DNA of 64,000 nt from JBEBVQ01 sp964527735 (GTDB taxonomy: Bacteria; Bacteroidota; Bacteroidia; Chitinophagales; Chitinophagaceae): contig CAZGPG010000016.1 in the NCBI GenBank assembly GCA_964527735.1, positions 1-64,000 on the forward strand. The letters are read 5' to 3'. Below the pieces are notes generated by a model. It did not search any database, was not told where the DNA came from, and was given only the letters and a program-made list of their open reading frames with translations. The position numbers and the translations under genes were made by a program. Positions 17,323-26,367 of the stretch are shown here, piece after piece (position 1 is the first letter of the stretch; every line of letters starts with the position of its first letter).

Positions 17323-20300
17323 GTCGTCTTTTTTATTTTAAGCGTCACGATCGTTCCGGTCAACGGCGTTTCTTTATCTGTATAGGTGACCGAAATGTGT
17401 ATGCTTTCGTATTTATTGCAGATCCGGATCAGGTCTTCTATCAGCTTGTCTCCATATGATTCGGATTTGAGCGAGCTGTCTTTCCGGATCTGCTTCGATT
17501 GCTTCCGCCCGATACCGTCATCTTCAATAGTACATATTATTTCTTCCCCGTCCTGCCCGGTTTTAAAATGAATTTTCAGGAACCCCGGTTCACCTTTATG
17601 AAAAAGACCGTGGTTGATCGCATTTTCCACAATCGGCTGCAGCAGCAGGGAAGGTATCTTTCTCTGCATTTCTTCGGGAGATAATTCCAGGATCATCTCA
17701 TAATGAAACCGTCCGTCAAAACGGATCTGCTGCAGCTCGATATAGTTCTTCAGATTTTCTGCCTCATCCACGATCGTAATAAAACGATTCCGCGACGACC
17801 TCAGGTAGGCGCGCAGCAACTGGGCAAATTGTGTGACGTGGCGGTATGCATCCTGCATTTTACCTGACTGGATCAGCATTAGTGCAGCGCTGAGGGTGTT
17901 AAAGATAAAATGAGGATTGATCTGCGCATAAACCGATTTCAGCTCCATTTCCATATGGAGATTCCGCTTCTGGTTTTTACGCATTACGTTCCGTTTGGTG
18001 ATCCATACAATGCCCCATACCAGCAACCCGAAAATCAATAATGCCGCAAACGACAGTATCCTTTTCGCAGTAGCCGTCTGCCACCAGTAAGGCACTACAT
18101 ACAGACAGATATCCCGGCTGCCGCTTTTCCATACTTCATCCGAAACAGCAATGGAAAGTACATATAGCCTGCCGGGGTCAAGCAGCGGCAGCAGCAGCTC
18201 ATCTGTATGTATTTCCTTCCACTTCGGGTCAGCGCCCGCTAAGCGGTAATGATATTTCGGCGTACCAACGCCCGACGGACGGATTATGTCGAACTGCAAT
18301 TTCATGTCTTTCTGATCCAGAAAAACCGTATCCTTTATACCTACACTCCGCCAATCATTTCCGTATCCCAACAGGAGCTTATAAGGTTGCTCTTTCCCGG
18401 AAGCAGTATCCGTATAAAACGCCTGTTCTGCCGGAACATCTATGGCATATAACCCGCCATCCGTATTAATATAGATCTTATCCTGGATCACATACAGGTC
18501 TGACAATTCGTTATACAGCATCTTTTTAGTGTTGCTGTAAAAAAGCGGAGGGGACAGTTGGCCGGCGCCTGTAATTTTGCGCAATACAACACCAAAACGG
18601 CCGGCTACAATCAATAAATCTTCTTCGAGCTTCACCTGGGTTTTTTCCAGGTTGATATTCCGGTACAATACCTGGAATTTATAAACGTCCGTATTAAATA
18701 ACGACAATTTGTCAAATTCTTTCAGGAAGACATTTCCATATCGTTTGTCAATCAGTACTTTTTCAATATTCCTGAAATAGGATTTTCCCGGAGTATGAGC
18801 ATGCACAGTTGTGCCTTTGCCCTTCGCCGGATCATACCGCATGACAACACTGCTGTTGTATGTCCACAGTACTTTGTGTAAGGGATCATAAGCGAGATTG
18901 GTATAGGCAGACATATCGCTTTGGGATATCTTTTCTTTTTCTTCCAGCACTCTTAAAGAGGGGCGTTCAGGATCTAATACCATCCGGAACAAGCCTGTGC
19001 GGGATAAAAGAAAAAATAAACCGGAGTCCACTACGGCGATGTCAAGGTAACGGATATGCTTATGCTGAATTTTTTCCAGTACGGAAGACGTAGCTTCCGC
19101 AATAAGGCGCTGCTTGTGCAGGAACGGAGTGAGATTGCCCGTCCGGTGATCTAATTCATACAATGAGCCGGCGGTGAGCACAAGCGATGTTCCCTGCTTC
19201 CAGGGCACAATTTTATAAACATGCGGAATGTTGTATTTCCTGTTTAAAAGAACATTTCCTTTTCCGTCAACAGATCGTATCATGTTGTCTGCTCCTCCCC
19301 ACCAGAAATGAGTTCCTTCCGGAGTTCGTCCCACATGCAGGTAATCAGTCCTGTTATTATGAACACGATGGCAGGCAGTAGTTACAGGAACATCCATGTG
19401 CAGTCCCGTATTAACCGTCCCGATACACGTATGCCAGAACGAGTCTCTGGCAAAAGCAGAAAAGGATAGAGGGTAACGGAGCTGCTTCATGTCATATACA
19501 GCGGTTTGACGGAACGAATCACTAAACTGGTATAAATTTTCGCCTGCGGCAATGTACATGTTACCTTTATATCCGTGAATCTTAAACTGTCCGGTATAGT
19601 CAAATTTGATCTTCTTCCATACCGAATCTTCCATATGCATATAATAAACATCCCCTTCTGAGGCGTTTACCGACATCATGTATTGTCCGAAGAAATGAAA
19701 GACCCGGTTATGATGCATGTCGCGGTGGATCGGGTTGTGTACCCAAGTCTTTATCCGGCCCGATTCCATCTTCTTTTTGTAAATGGCAAACTGCTCTTCA
19801 CCACCCGGCAAGATTTTCTTATATAGATAAACAAGCTCTTTATTGTTATTTATATAAAAATTATAACAATTTGGCATATTAAACCATGCCTCATTCAATG
19901 TATCATTTTTATATAAATACATTTTGTTGTTAAAAGCCCGGTAATCGTATGAGCTAAACATGAAAGTATGATCTTCGTAATTCCAGAAATTAGGGAAAAG
20001 AAGCGGAGGAGGTGCTTCTATTGTTATTTCCTTGTACTCATTGTTATATATATACCCGAGCGAATGACAAAAACAGTGTATCCAAATACGGCCTTTAGAG
20101 TCTTCGTAGAGTCTCCAGATATCATTAGAGGGCAAACCTTTTGATAAGTCAAAGATCCTCGGCGTATATCCGTTGTATTTTACAACCCCCTGTGGCGTGG
20201 CGGCCCATAAATATCCATATTTATCTACTGTAATATAATAAATATGGTTGGACGGCAGTCCGTTATGGATATTCAACTCATACTGGACCGGACGGGCAGT

Positions 20301-20423
20301 CAGCACATAAGGCAGCAATGCCGGTAACAGACACAACAGCAGCCCGTACAGATTCCAGAAGATCTGCTTCTTATATAAAAGACAGCGCTTTCCCCATCCC
20401 AATCTGAAAATTTTTCCGGTCAT
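17319..20423 (-). CDS. LytS-type sensor histidine kinase with periplasmic propeller sensor (Reg_prop/Y_Y_Y)
   Basis: A 1034-residue membrane kinase from the ATG at 20421-20423; an upstream TTG is less likely. A hydrophobic signal or anchor segment lies near the N-terminus (FWNLYGLLLCLLPALLP). A large periplasmic sensor made of propeller repeats follows (NGLPSNHIYYITVDKYGYLW and GLPSNDIWRLYEDSKGRIW are clear two-component-regulator blades). Then come a Y_Y_Y-like beta domain (YHYRLAGADPKWKEI), a transmembrane helix (ILSFAALLIFGLLVWGIVW), a LytS-type His box (QINPHFIFNTLSAAL) and a HATPase domain (LQPIVENAINHGL). It has no receiver domain and signals to the overlapping LytTR gene. The input ligand is unknown; glycan-type ligands are known for hybrid relatives, but that should not be assumed here. 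Confidence 0.93.
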   Translation of the reverse strand: MTGKIFRLGWGKRCLLYKKQIFWNLYGLLLCLLPALLPYVLTARPVQYELNIHNGLPSNHIYYITVDKYGYLWAATPQGVVKYNGYTPRIFDLSKGLPSNDIWRLYEDSKGRIWIHCFCHSLGYIYNNEYKEITIEAPPPLLFPNFWNYEDHTFMFSSYDYRAFNNKMYLYKNDTLNEAWFNMPNCYNFYINNNKELVYLYKKILPGGEEQFAIYKKKMESGRIKTWVHNPIHRDMHHNRVFHFFGQYMMSVNASEGDVYYMHMEDSVWKKIKFDYTGQFKIHGYKGNMYIAAGENLYQFSDSFRQTAVYDMKQLRYPLSFSAFARDSFWHTCIGTVNTGLHMDVPVTTACHRVHNNRTDYLHVGRTPEGTHFWWGGADNMIRSVDGKGNVLLNRKYNIPHVYKIVPWKQGTSLVLTAGSLYELDHRTGNLTPFLHKQRLIAEATSSVLEKIQHKHIRYLDIAVVDSGLFFLLSRTGLFRMVLDPERPSLRVLEEKEKISQSDMSAYTNLAYDPLHKVLWTYNSSVVMRYDPAKGKGTTVHAHTPGKSYFRNIEKVLIDKRYGNVFLKEFDKLSLFNTDVYKFQVLYRNINLEKTQVKLEEDLLIVAGRFGVVLRKITGAGQLSPPLFYSNTKKMLYNELSDLYVIQDKIYINTDGGLYAIDVPAEQAFYTDTASGKEQPYKLLLGYGNDWRSVGIKDTVFLDQKDMKLQFDIIRPSGVGTPKYHYRLAGADPKWKEIHTDELLLPLLDPGRLYVLSIAVSDEVWKSGSRDICLYVVPYWWQTATAKRILSFAALLIFGLLVWGIVWITKRNVMRKNQKRNLHMEMELKSVYAQINPHFIFNTLSAALMLIQSGKMQDAYRHVTQFAQLLRAYLRSSRNRFITIVDEAENLKNYIELQQIRFDGRFHYEMILELSPEEMQRKIPSLLLQPIVENAINHGLFHKGEPGFLKIHFKTGQDGEEIICTIEDDGIGRKQSKQIRKDSSLKSESYGDKLIEDLIRICNKYESIHISVTYTDKETPLTGTIVTLKIKKTT

Positions 20424-20557
20424 TGTGAATATATACGAGCAAGATAAAAAAATGATTATTGGGTAGTATCTGTCTTGCAATATTTAATCCGGTTTTATAG
20501 GGGAAACAGCAGAGACACGGTGCACAGCGTCTCTTCTGATAAATTACCAAAATACCG

Positions 20558-20565
20558 TAGGTTTG
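20558..20565 (+). promoter_or_regulatory. Predicted -7 promoter element for purL
   Basis: TAGGTTTG, preceded by TCTG exactly 19 bases upstream (20535-20538), close to the TTTG-N19-TAnnTTTG pattern. It lies 40 bases before the purL ATG, in the divergent space between purL and the histidine kinase gene. Confidence 0.55.
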
Positions 20566-20604
20566 CACTTATTTTCCATTACTATAATCATACTTCGGCA
20601 ACAC

Positions 20605-22809
20605 ATGCAGGCAACACTCGAACAGGCCATAAAGCTGGGTCTTCGTGAAGAAGAATTTGAAAAAATAAAAGAGGTACTGGGACGTACCCCTAATTTCAAT
20701 GAAACCGCGATGTACTCCGTTATGTGGAGTGAGCATTGCAGCTATAAAAATTCGATCAAATGGCTGAAAACCCTGCCCCGCGAAGGAGCCAGGCTACTGG
20801 TGAAAGCCGGTGAGGAAAATGCCGGGCTCGTGGATATCGGCGACGGCTGGGGTTGTGTGTTCAAGATCGAATCCCACAACCACCCTTCTGCTATTGAGCC
20901 TTTCCAGGGCGCGGCAACAGGTGTGGGCGGCATTCACCGCGACATCTTTACGATGGGCGCACGCCCGGTGGCAGCGCTGAACTCGCTGCGGTTCGGTCGT
21001 CTCGACAATCCGAAAACCCGGTGGCTGATCAAAGGCGTCGTCAATGGCATCGGTCATTACGGCAACTGCTTCGGCGTACCTACTGTTGCCGGAGAGATCT
21101 ACTTCGAGCACTGTTATCAGACCAATCCTCTTGTCAACGCTATGAGCGTAGGCGTAGTACAGGTAGGTACCGGAAAAACCATCTCTGCCACCTCTTACGG
21201 AGCAGGCAATCCCGTATTCATCGTTGGCGCCGCTACCGGTAAAGACGGCATCGGCGGCGCTTCATTTGCCTCTGCCGATATCAGCGAAGACAGCGCCGAG
21301 CAACTCCCCTCCGTACAGGTGGGCGACCCGTTTGAAGAAAAGAAATTGCTGGAAGCATGCCTGGAGACCATTACTACCGGGGCCGTAATCGGCATGCAGG
21401 ATATGGGCGCAGCCGGCATTACCTGCTCCACCAGTGAAATGAGCGCCAAAGGGGAGCATGGCATGATCATCCACCTCGATAAGGTGCCTACCCGCCAGGA
21501 AAATATGAAACCCTGGGAAATGCTCCTCAGCGAAAGCCAGGAACGTATGCTGATCGTGCTGGAAAAAGGACGCGAGCAGGCAGTAATTGATATTTTCGAA
21601 AAATGGGATATCCATTGTGAGCAGATCGGGGAAGTAACCAGCGACAAAAACCTGAAATTCTACATGGATGGCGAGCTGGTAGCCGACGTGCCGGCAGAAA
21701 GCATGGTTCTGGGCGGCGGAGCGCCGGTCTACGAACGGGAGTATAGCGAGCCTGCTTATCTTGCAAAGATCAACAGTTTTGATCCGGGCAGTATTCCCGT
21801 ACCTGCCGATCTTAAGAACATCGCTTTTCAGCTTGTACAATTGCCCAATATTGCCTCCAAGCGCTGGGTATATGAACAATATGACTCCATGGTGGGTACA
21901 GGCAACACCCATACCAACGCCCCTTCTGATGCGGCTGTGATCCGCGTCCACGGTACGCAGAAAGCGCTCGCCGTAACGACGGACTGTAACAGCCGCTATG
22001 TATTTGCCGACCCTTACAAAGGCGCTATGATCGCCGTGAGCGAAGCGGCACGCAATATCGTCTGCAGCGGCGGCATACCTGTAGGCGTCACCAACTGCCT
22101 CAATTTCGGCAATCCTTACAACCCCGAAGTATACTACCAGTTTGTACACGCCATCAAGGGCATGAGCGCAGCCTGCCTGAAGTTCGACACTCCGGTTACC
22201 GGCGGCAACGTCAGCTTCTACAACCAGTCGGAAGACGGCCCGGTGTATCCTACCCCCACAATCGGTATGGTGGGCGTGCTCGATTCCCAGGACCAGAAGA
22301 TGACGCTCGACTTTAAAAAAGGCGGAGACTATATCTACGTTATCGGTACAAACCGGGACGATATTAACTGCTCCGAATATCTGCACCACATATGCGGCGT
22401 CACACATAGTCCTGCTCCGTATTTTGATCTGGACGAAGAATATGCAGTACAACAGGCTGTACTGCAACTCATCAACAAGGGATGCATATCTTCGGCCCAC
22501 GATATTTCCGAAGGCGGCTTGTTCACCTGCCTGCTGGAAAGCGCGATGGTCCGCAGTTTCGGGTTCGAGATAGAAACAGCCGAAGGCATCCGGAAAGATG
22601 CATTCCTGTTTGGCGAAGCCCAAAGCCGGGTAGTGGTCACCGTAGATCCGCACTTGCACTCACTGCTTGAAAGTGAATTGCACAATATTCCTTTTACACG
22701 GATCGGGACGGTAACTGCTGACAAGAAGATAGTTGTGGACGAATTATCCTGGGGCTTCATTGACGACTGGAAAGAGCTGTACGATACGGCGCTGGAGAAG
22801 CTGCTGTAA
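20605..22809 (+). CDS. purL: Phosphoribosylformylglycinamidine synthase subunit PurL (small form)
   Basis: A 734-residue protein of the length usual for the small, multi-subunit PurL, which works with separate PurQ and PurS. It catalyses ATP-dependent conversion of FGAR to FGAM in de novo purine synthesis. Diagnostic motifs are SVMWSEHCSYKNS near the N-terminus, the active-site stretch ESHNHPSAIEPFQGAATG, and GGGAPVYERE in the middle. The two AIRS-like halves are both present. I chose the ATG at 20605 (MQATLEQAIKLGL) over an upstream TTG. It is monocistronic in view, followed by yidC with its own predicted promoter. Confidence 0.97.
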   Translation: MQATLEQAIKLGLREEEFEKIKEVLGRTPNFNETAMYSVMWSEHCSYKNSIKWLKTLPREGARLLVKAGEENAGLVDIGDGWGCVFKIESHNHPSAIEPFQGAATGVGGIHRDIFTMGARPVAALNSLRFGRLDNPKTRWLIKGVVNGIGHYGNCFGVPTVAGEIYFEHCYQTNPLVNAMSVGVVQVGTGKTISATSYGAGNPVFIVGAATGKDGIGGASFASADISEDSAEQLPSVQVGDPFEEKKLLEACLETITTGAVIGMQDMGAAGITCSTSEMSAKGEHGMIIHLDKVPTRQENMKPWEMLLSESQERMLIVLEKGREQAVIDIFEKWDIHCEQIGEVTSDKNLKFYMDGELVADVPAESMVLGGGAPVYEREYSEPAYLAKINSFDPGSIPVPADLKNIAFQLVQLPNIASKRWVYEQYDSMVGTGNTHTNAPSDAAVIRVHGTQKALAVTTDCNSRYVFADPYKGAMIAVSEAARNIVCSGGIPVGVTNCLNFGNPYNPEVYYQFVHAIKGMSAACLKFDTPVTGGNVSFYNQSEDGPVYPTPTIGMVGVLDSQDQKMTLDFKKGGDYIYVIGTNRDDINCSEYLHHICGVTHSPAPYFDLDEEYAVQQAVLQLINKGCISSAHDISEGGLFTCLLESAMVRSFGFEIETAEGIRKDAFLFGEAQSRVVVTVDPHLHSLLESELHNIPFTRIGTVTADKKIVVDELSWGFIDDWKELYDTALEKLL

Positions 22810-22929
22810 TTAAGAGCGGAACAGGTTATCAACCGGTTTTATCATCCCTGCCTTGAGCCTGTGGTGTAATCGCGGCTTGCTACATGATACTTATTACCTG
22901 CTACCTGATACGCTAACCATGTAATTCCC

Positions 22930-22937
22930 TACCTTTG
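22930..22937 (+). promoter_or_regulatory. Predicted -7 promoter element for yidC
   Basis: TACCTTTG, a full TAnnTTTG match, 20 bases before the yidC ATG, implying a leader of roughly 15 bases. The -33 position is weak (CCTG about 22 bases upstream). Confidence 0.55.
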
Positions 22938-22956
22938 CACCTTATTTTTGCATTAC

Positions 22957-24789
22957 ATGGATCGTAACTCAGTCATTGGATTCTCTCTGCTGGTAGCCCT
23001 GCTAATGGGGTATATCATATATAACAACTACTCCCAGAGTCAATTTCTGGAACAGAAACGCCAGCAGGAAATAGCCGACTCCATCGCCTATGCACGCACC
23101 GGCCGCCCGGCTACCGTAGCCGACAGTGTAAAAGCTGTAACAGCCGCATCAGACATTACAGAAGTAAAGGATGACTCCGTCCGGAATAATCTCCCGGCAG
23201 CTTTTCACGGCACTGCTGAGACGATTGTGCTTGAGAATAAAAAACTGAAACTGCTGTTTTCTTCAAAAGGGGGATATCCAACCGGGGCAGAAATAAAAGA
23301 ATATAAAACCTCAGACCAGAAACCATTATATCTGTTCAACGGGCCGGACAATATATTGAGCCTCGGTCTCCCGGTAAATAATGGCGCGGTTACTACATCT
23401 GATCTCTACTTTACACCCAGGCGCATCACCACGTCCGAAGGCAGCCAGTCCCTTGAATTTCTTGCCGATCTGGGCAGCGGGCAGGAAGTACGCATACTCT
23501 ATACCCTGCCTGAAGATGAGTATATGATGCGTTGCGACATCCACCTGGCAGGTATGCCGGGACGAAACTTCCCCCTCACCTGGCAGGTGCAGGCATTGCA
23601 TACAGAGCAGGATATAAACACCGAGCGCACCAACAGCCAGATCTATTACCGGTTCATCAATAAAGATCATGATTATTTCACGATCAGTGAAGAAGACAAA
23701 GAGACCCTGAATGAGCGTACTCATTGGCTGGGCTTCCGCCTGCATTATTTCACCACGGCGCTGATCCATGACGACGGATTTACCAAAGCGGATATTGCCA
23801 CCTCAACCAATACCGGCAGTGATGAGATCGTAGCTAAAAACCGTACTGTATTTGATCTGCCGGTAAAAGAAGGTAGCAACCAGGATTTTACCTTCGACTG
23901 GTATATCGGCCCCAACCATTATAATACACTCAAATCTTACCAGATAGGACTGGACGACATGGTTCCGCTGGGTTATGGCATATTTGCCTTTGTAAAATAT
24001 ATCAATAAATGGCTGATTATACCCGTATTCGACCTGCTCAGCGGTTTTATCAGTAACTACGGTGTGATCATCATGCTGCTGACTGTTTTCATACGGCTGC
24101 TGCTTTCTTTCTTCACCTACAAAAGCTATTTGTCATCCGCCAAAATGCGGGTACTGAAACCTGAGATCGACGAACTGCGCGCCAAACATGGCGATGATCA
24201 GCAACGTTTCGGTATGGAGCAGATGAAGCTGTACCGCTCTGCCGGTGTCAACCCGCTGGGGGGATGCCTCCCGATGCTGCTCCAGTTACCGATCCTGTTC
24301 GCCATGTTCTATTTCTTTCCGTCCAGTATAGAGCTCCGGCAGGAATCCTTCCTTTGGGCGCATGACCTGTCTACTTACGACAGTATTGCACGCATCCCCA
24401 ACATTCCGTTTTTCGGGAATCACATCAGCCTGTTCACCCTCCTGATGACGGCATCCAGCATGTTCCTGGCGTTGTATAACCGGAATATGACACCGCAGGA
24501 TCCGAACAACCCGGTAATGAAATATCTCCCGTTCATCTTTCCGATTATCCTGATGGGCGTATTCAACAAAATGGCGGCGGCGCTTACATTCTATTATTTT
24601 TTCAGCAACATGCTAAGCATTCTTCAGCAATTCATCATCCAGAAATTCATCATCGACGAAAAGAAAATCCACGCGCAGATCCAGGAGAATAAAAACAAGC
24701 CTGCCACACCTTCCAAATGGCAGCAGCGCATGGAGGAAATGCAGAAAGCACAGATGGAACGCGGGAAGCAGAAAACGATAAAGAAGTAA
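22957..24789 (+). CDS. yidC: Membrane protein insertase YidC
   Basis: A 610-residue Gram-negative-type YidC/Oxa1 insertase. It starts at the ATG at 22957 (MDRNSVIGFSLLVALLMGYI), with an N-terminal transmembrane helix. A large periplasmic beta-sandwich domain (about 60-340) follows, and then the conserved membrane core from about 350: VPLGYGIFAFVKYINKW, GVIIMLLTVFIRLLL, the cytoplasmic hairpin MRVLKPEIDEL, and GGCLPMLLQLPILFAMF. The C-terminal tail is basic. It inserts and folds inner-membrane proteins alone or with SecYEG. The gene ends 4 bases before a perfect palindromic terminator shared with the convergent transketolase gene. Confidence 0.97.
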   Translation: MDRNSVIGFSLLVALLMGYIIYNNYSQSQFLEQKRQQEIADSIAYARTGRPATVADSVKAVTAASDITEVKDDSVRNNLPAAFHGTAETIVLENKKLKLLFSSKGGYPTGAEIKEYKTSDQKPLYLFNGPDNILSLGLPVNNGAVTTSDLYFTPRRITTSEGSQSLEFLADLGSGQEVRILYTLPEDEYMMRCDIHLAGMPGRNFPLTWQVQALHTEQDINTERTNSQIYYRFINKDHDYFTISEEDKETLNERTHWLGFRLHYFTTALIHDDGFTKADIATSTNTGSDEIVAKNRTVFDLPVKEGSNQDFTFDWYIGPNHYNTLKSYQIGLDDMVPLGYGIFAFVKYINKWLIIPVFDLLSGFISNYGVIIMLLTVFIRLLLSFFTYKSYLSSAKMRVLKPEIDELRAKHGDDQQRFGMEQMKLYRSAGVNPLGGCLPMLLQLPILFAMFYFFPSSIELRQESFLWAHDLSTYDSIARIPNIPFFGNHISLFTLLMTASSMFLALYNRNMTPQDPNNPVMKYLPFIFPIILMGVFNKMAAALTFYYFFSNMLSILQQFIIQKFIIDEKKIHAQIQENKNKPATPSKWQQRMEEMQKAQMERGKQKTIKK

Positions 24790-24793
24790 AAAA

Positions 24794-24831
24794 TAATGAG
24801 CCAATTAGCTGATCAGCTAATTGGCTCATTA
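24794..24831. terminator. Perfect 38-bp palindrome, bidirectional terminator between convergent genes
   Basis: The 38 bases are an exact palindrome centred on the GATC at 24811-24814, with half-site TAATGAGCCAATTAGCTGA. It lies between yidC (ending 24789) and the convergent transketolase gene (ending 24850), with A/T flanks on both sides. The AATTAGCT units recur in the inverted repeat at 51433-51505 and in a single arm near 54552-54586. Confidence 0.8.
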
Positions 24832-24849
24832 AAAGAATCATTTAGCAGC

Positions 24850-25809
24850 TTACTTCCTTCCCAGCACTTTTTCTACAGCGCTGATAATATTGCCCTTACC
24901 CAGGCCATACTTTTCCAGTAATTCCACCGGCTTTCCGCTTTCGCCGAATGTATCGTTTACCGCTACAAACTCCTGCGGAGCAGGAATATGACGCGACAGC
25001 ACACCTGCAATACTTTCACCCAGACCACCGTTCACCTGGTGTTCTTCGGCAGTTACCACGCAACCTGTTTTTTGAAGAGAGCGGATCACGGCCGCTTCAT
25101 CCAGCGGTTTGATGGTATGCATATTGATCAGCTCTACGGAGATGCCTTTTTCAGCGAGCGCCTTTCCGGCTTCCACAGCGGTCCACACCAGGTGCCCGCA
25201 GGCAATGATCGTTACGTCTGTCCCTTCGGCAAGCACTTCTGCTTTCCCGATTTCGAAAGATTGATCTTCCGGAGTAAAATTGGCCCATTTCGGACGCCCA
25301 AAACGCAGGTACACCGGGCCTTCATGTGCTGCGATAGCGATAGCCGCAGCTTTGGTCTGGTTATAATCGCAGGGAACAATTACCGTCATGCCCGGCAGCA
25401 TTTTCATCATCCCGATGTCCTCCAGCACCTGGTGCGTAGCGCCGTCTTCTCCCAGCGTAAGACCGGCATGCGAAGCGCATATTTTCACATTTTTCCCACT
25501 GTACGCTACCGACTGGCGTATCTGGTCATAAACACGGGAAGTAGAAAAATTTGCAAATGTAGTGGTGTACGGGATCTTCCCGCCGATAGCCAGACCGGCA
25601 GCTACGCCGATCATATTAGCCTCTGCGATCCCGCACTGGATAAAGCGATCCGGAAATTCTTTTATAAATCCGTTCAGCTTCAGCGATCCGGCAAGGTCAG
25701 CAGTAAGCGCTACCACAGCGGGGTTGCGGCGGGCAGCCTCAAGAATGCCGTCTCCGAACCCGGCGCGTGTTTCCTTTTCGTTCAGGAGTTGAATATCTGT
25801 TATGGACAT
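24850..25809 (-). CDS. Transketolase C-terminal subunit of a split transketolase
   Basis: A 319-residue protein covering the pyrimidine-binding and C-terminal domains of transketolase. FGDGILEAARRNP leads in, the catalytic-type Glu is in FIQCGIAEANMIGVAAG, CASHAGLTLGEDGATHQ is typical, and the C-terminal domain contains VTAEEHQVNGGLGE. The pyrophosphate-binding N-terminal half is absent, so activity needs a separate N-terminal subunit. In split systems the two genes are usually adjacent. Here the upstream neighbour is a SUI1 factor gene 27 bases away, so the partner must be elsewhere. The pathway is the pentose phosphate non-oxidative branch, by family. Confidence 0.92.
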   Translation of the reverse strand: MSITDIQLLNEKETRAGFGDGILEAARRNPAVVALTADLAGSLKLNGFIKEFPDRFIQCGIAEANMIGVAAGLAIGGKIPYTTTFANFSTSRVYDQIRQSVAYSGKNVKICASHAGLTLGEDGATHQVLEDIGMMKMLPGMTVIVPCDYNQTKAAAIAIAAHEGPVYLRFGRPKWANFTPEDQSFEIGKAEVLAEGTDVTIIACGHLVWTAVEAGKALAEKGISVELINMHTIKPLDEAAVIRSLQKTGCVVTAEEHQVNGGLGESIAGVLSRHIPAPQEFVAVNDTFGESGKPVELLEKYGLGKGNIISAVEKVLGRK

Positions 25810-25836
25810 GAGCTTTGAATCGGTGGCAAAATTAGT

Positions 25837-26181
25837 CTATCCTTTCGTTAAAACATAACCCCATTCCTTAAGCCAGTTAACTACCTTTTGCCGGTAATCT
25901 CCCTGGATGATCACCTGGCCGTCCTTCACACTGCCGCCGGTACCGCAGCGGGTCTTCAGCTGCTTTCCGAGTGCTTCCAGATCTTCTGTGGAGCCTGCAA
26001 ACCCGGATATCAGCGTCACCACTTTACCCGCCCGCTGCCTGGTATCGAGCTTTACCTGCAACTTCTGCTTTTCTTTGGGTAATGTTTCCTGCTGATCATG
26101 CTCCGGTAGACTGTTACGGTAATAATCCGGGTCTGTGGAATACACCAGACCTGAGATCCCCCTCTGCTGTTTTGCCGACAT
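25837..26181 (-). CDS. YciH/SUI1 (eIF1-like) translation factor
   Basis: A 114-residue protein whose last about 80 residues form a SUI1 fold: LQVKLDTRQRAGKVVTLISGF, LKTRCGTGGSVKDGQVIIQGD and VVNWLKEWGY are the three conserved blocks. The N-terminal about 35 residues look disordered. Bacterial YciH proteins resemble eukaryotic eIF1 and have been linked to discrimination at translation initiation; the exact role here is unknown. It lies 27 bases upstream of the transketolase half-gene in the same direction, so they may share a transcript. Confidence 0.92.
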   Translation of the reverse strand: MSAKQQRGISGLVYSTDPDYYRNSLPEHDQQETLPKEKQKLQVKLDTRQRAGKVVTLISGFAGSTEDLEALGKQLKTRCGTGGSVKDGQVIIQGDYRQKVVNWLKEWGYVLTKG

Positions 26182-26367
26182 AATTTATACTTTTTTCAAC
26201 CTGTAAAAGTGGTAAAGTTCCGCATTATTCAAAATAAATCCCGTCTAAAAATCTGGCGCCCGTTCTCTTTAAAAGATCCGGATACTGCAATTATTTTTTG
26301 ATGAAAACCGCAAACCTGTACAAAATTTTATGAAACAGTAGTACTTTTAACGTGGAATAATGACTAC

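Noticed and set aside
21262..22659. Minus-strand open frame of 465 codons inside purL
   Set aside because: purL is certain on the plus strand; the antisense frame reflects the high GC of the third codon position.
22810..22929. Possible small gene or RNA between purL and yidC
   Set aside because: Only short imperfect repeats (TACCTGCTACCTGATAC-like) are visible, with no stable hairpin or open frame.
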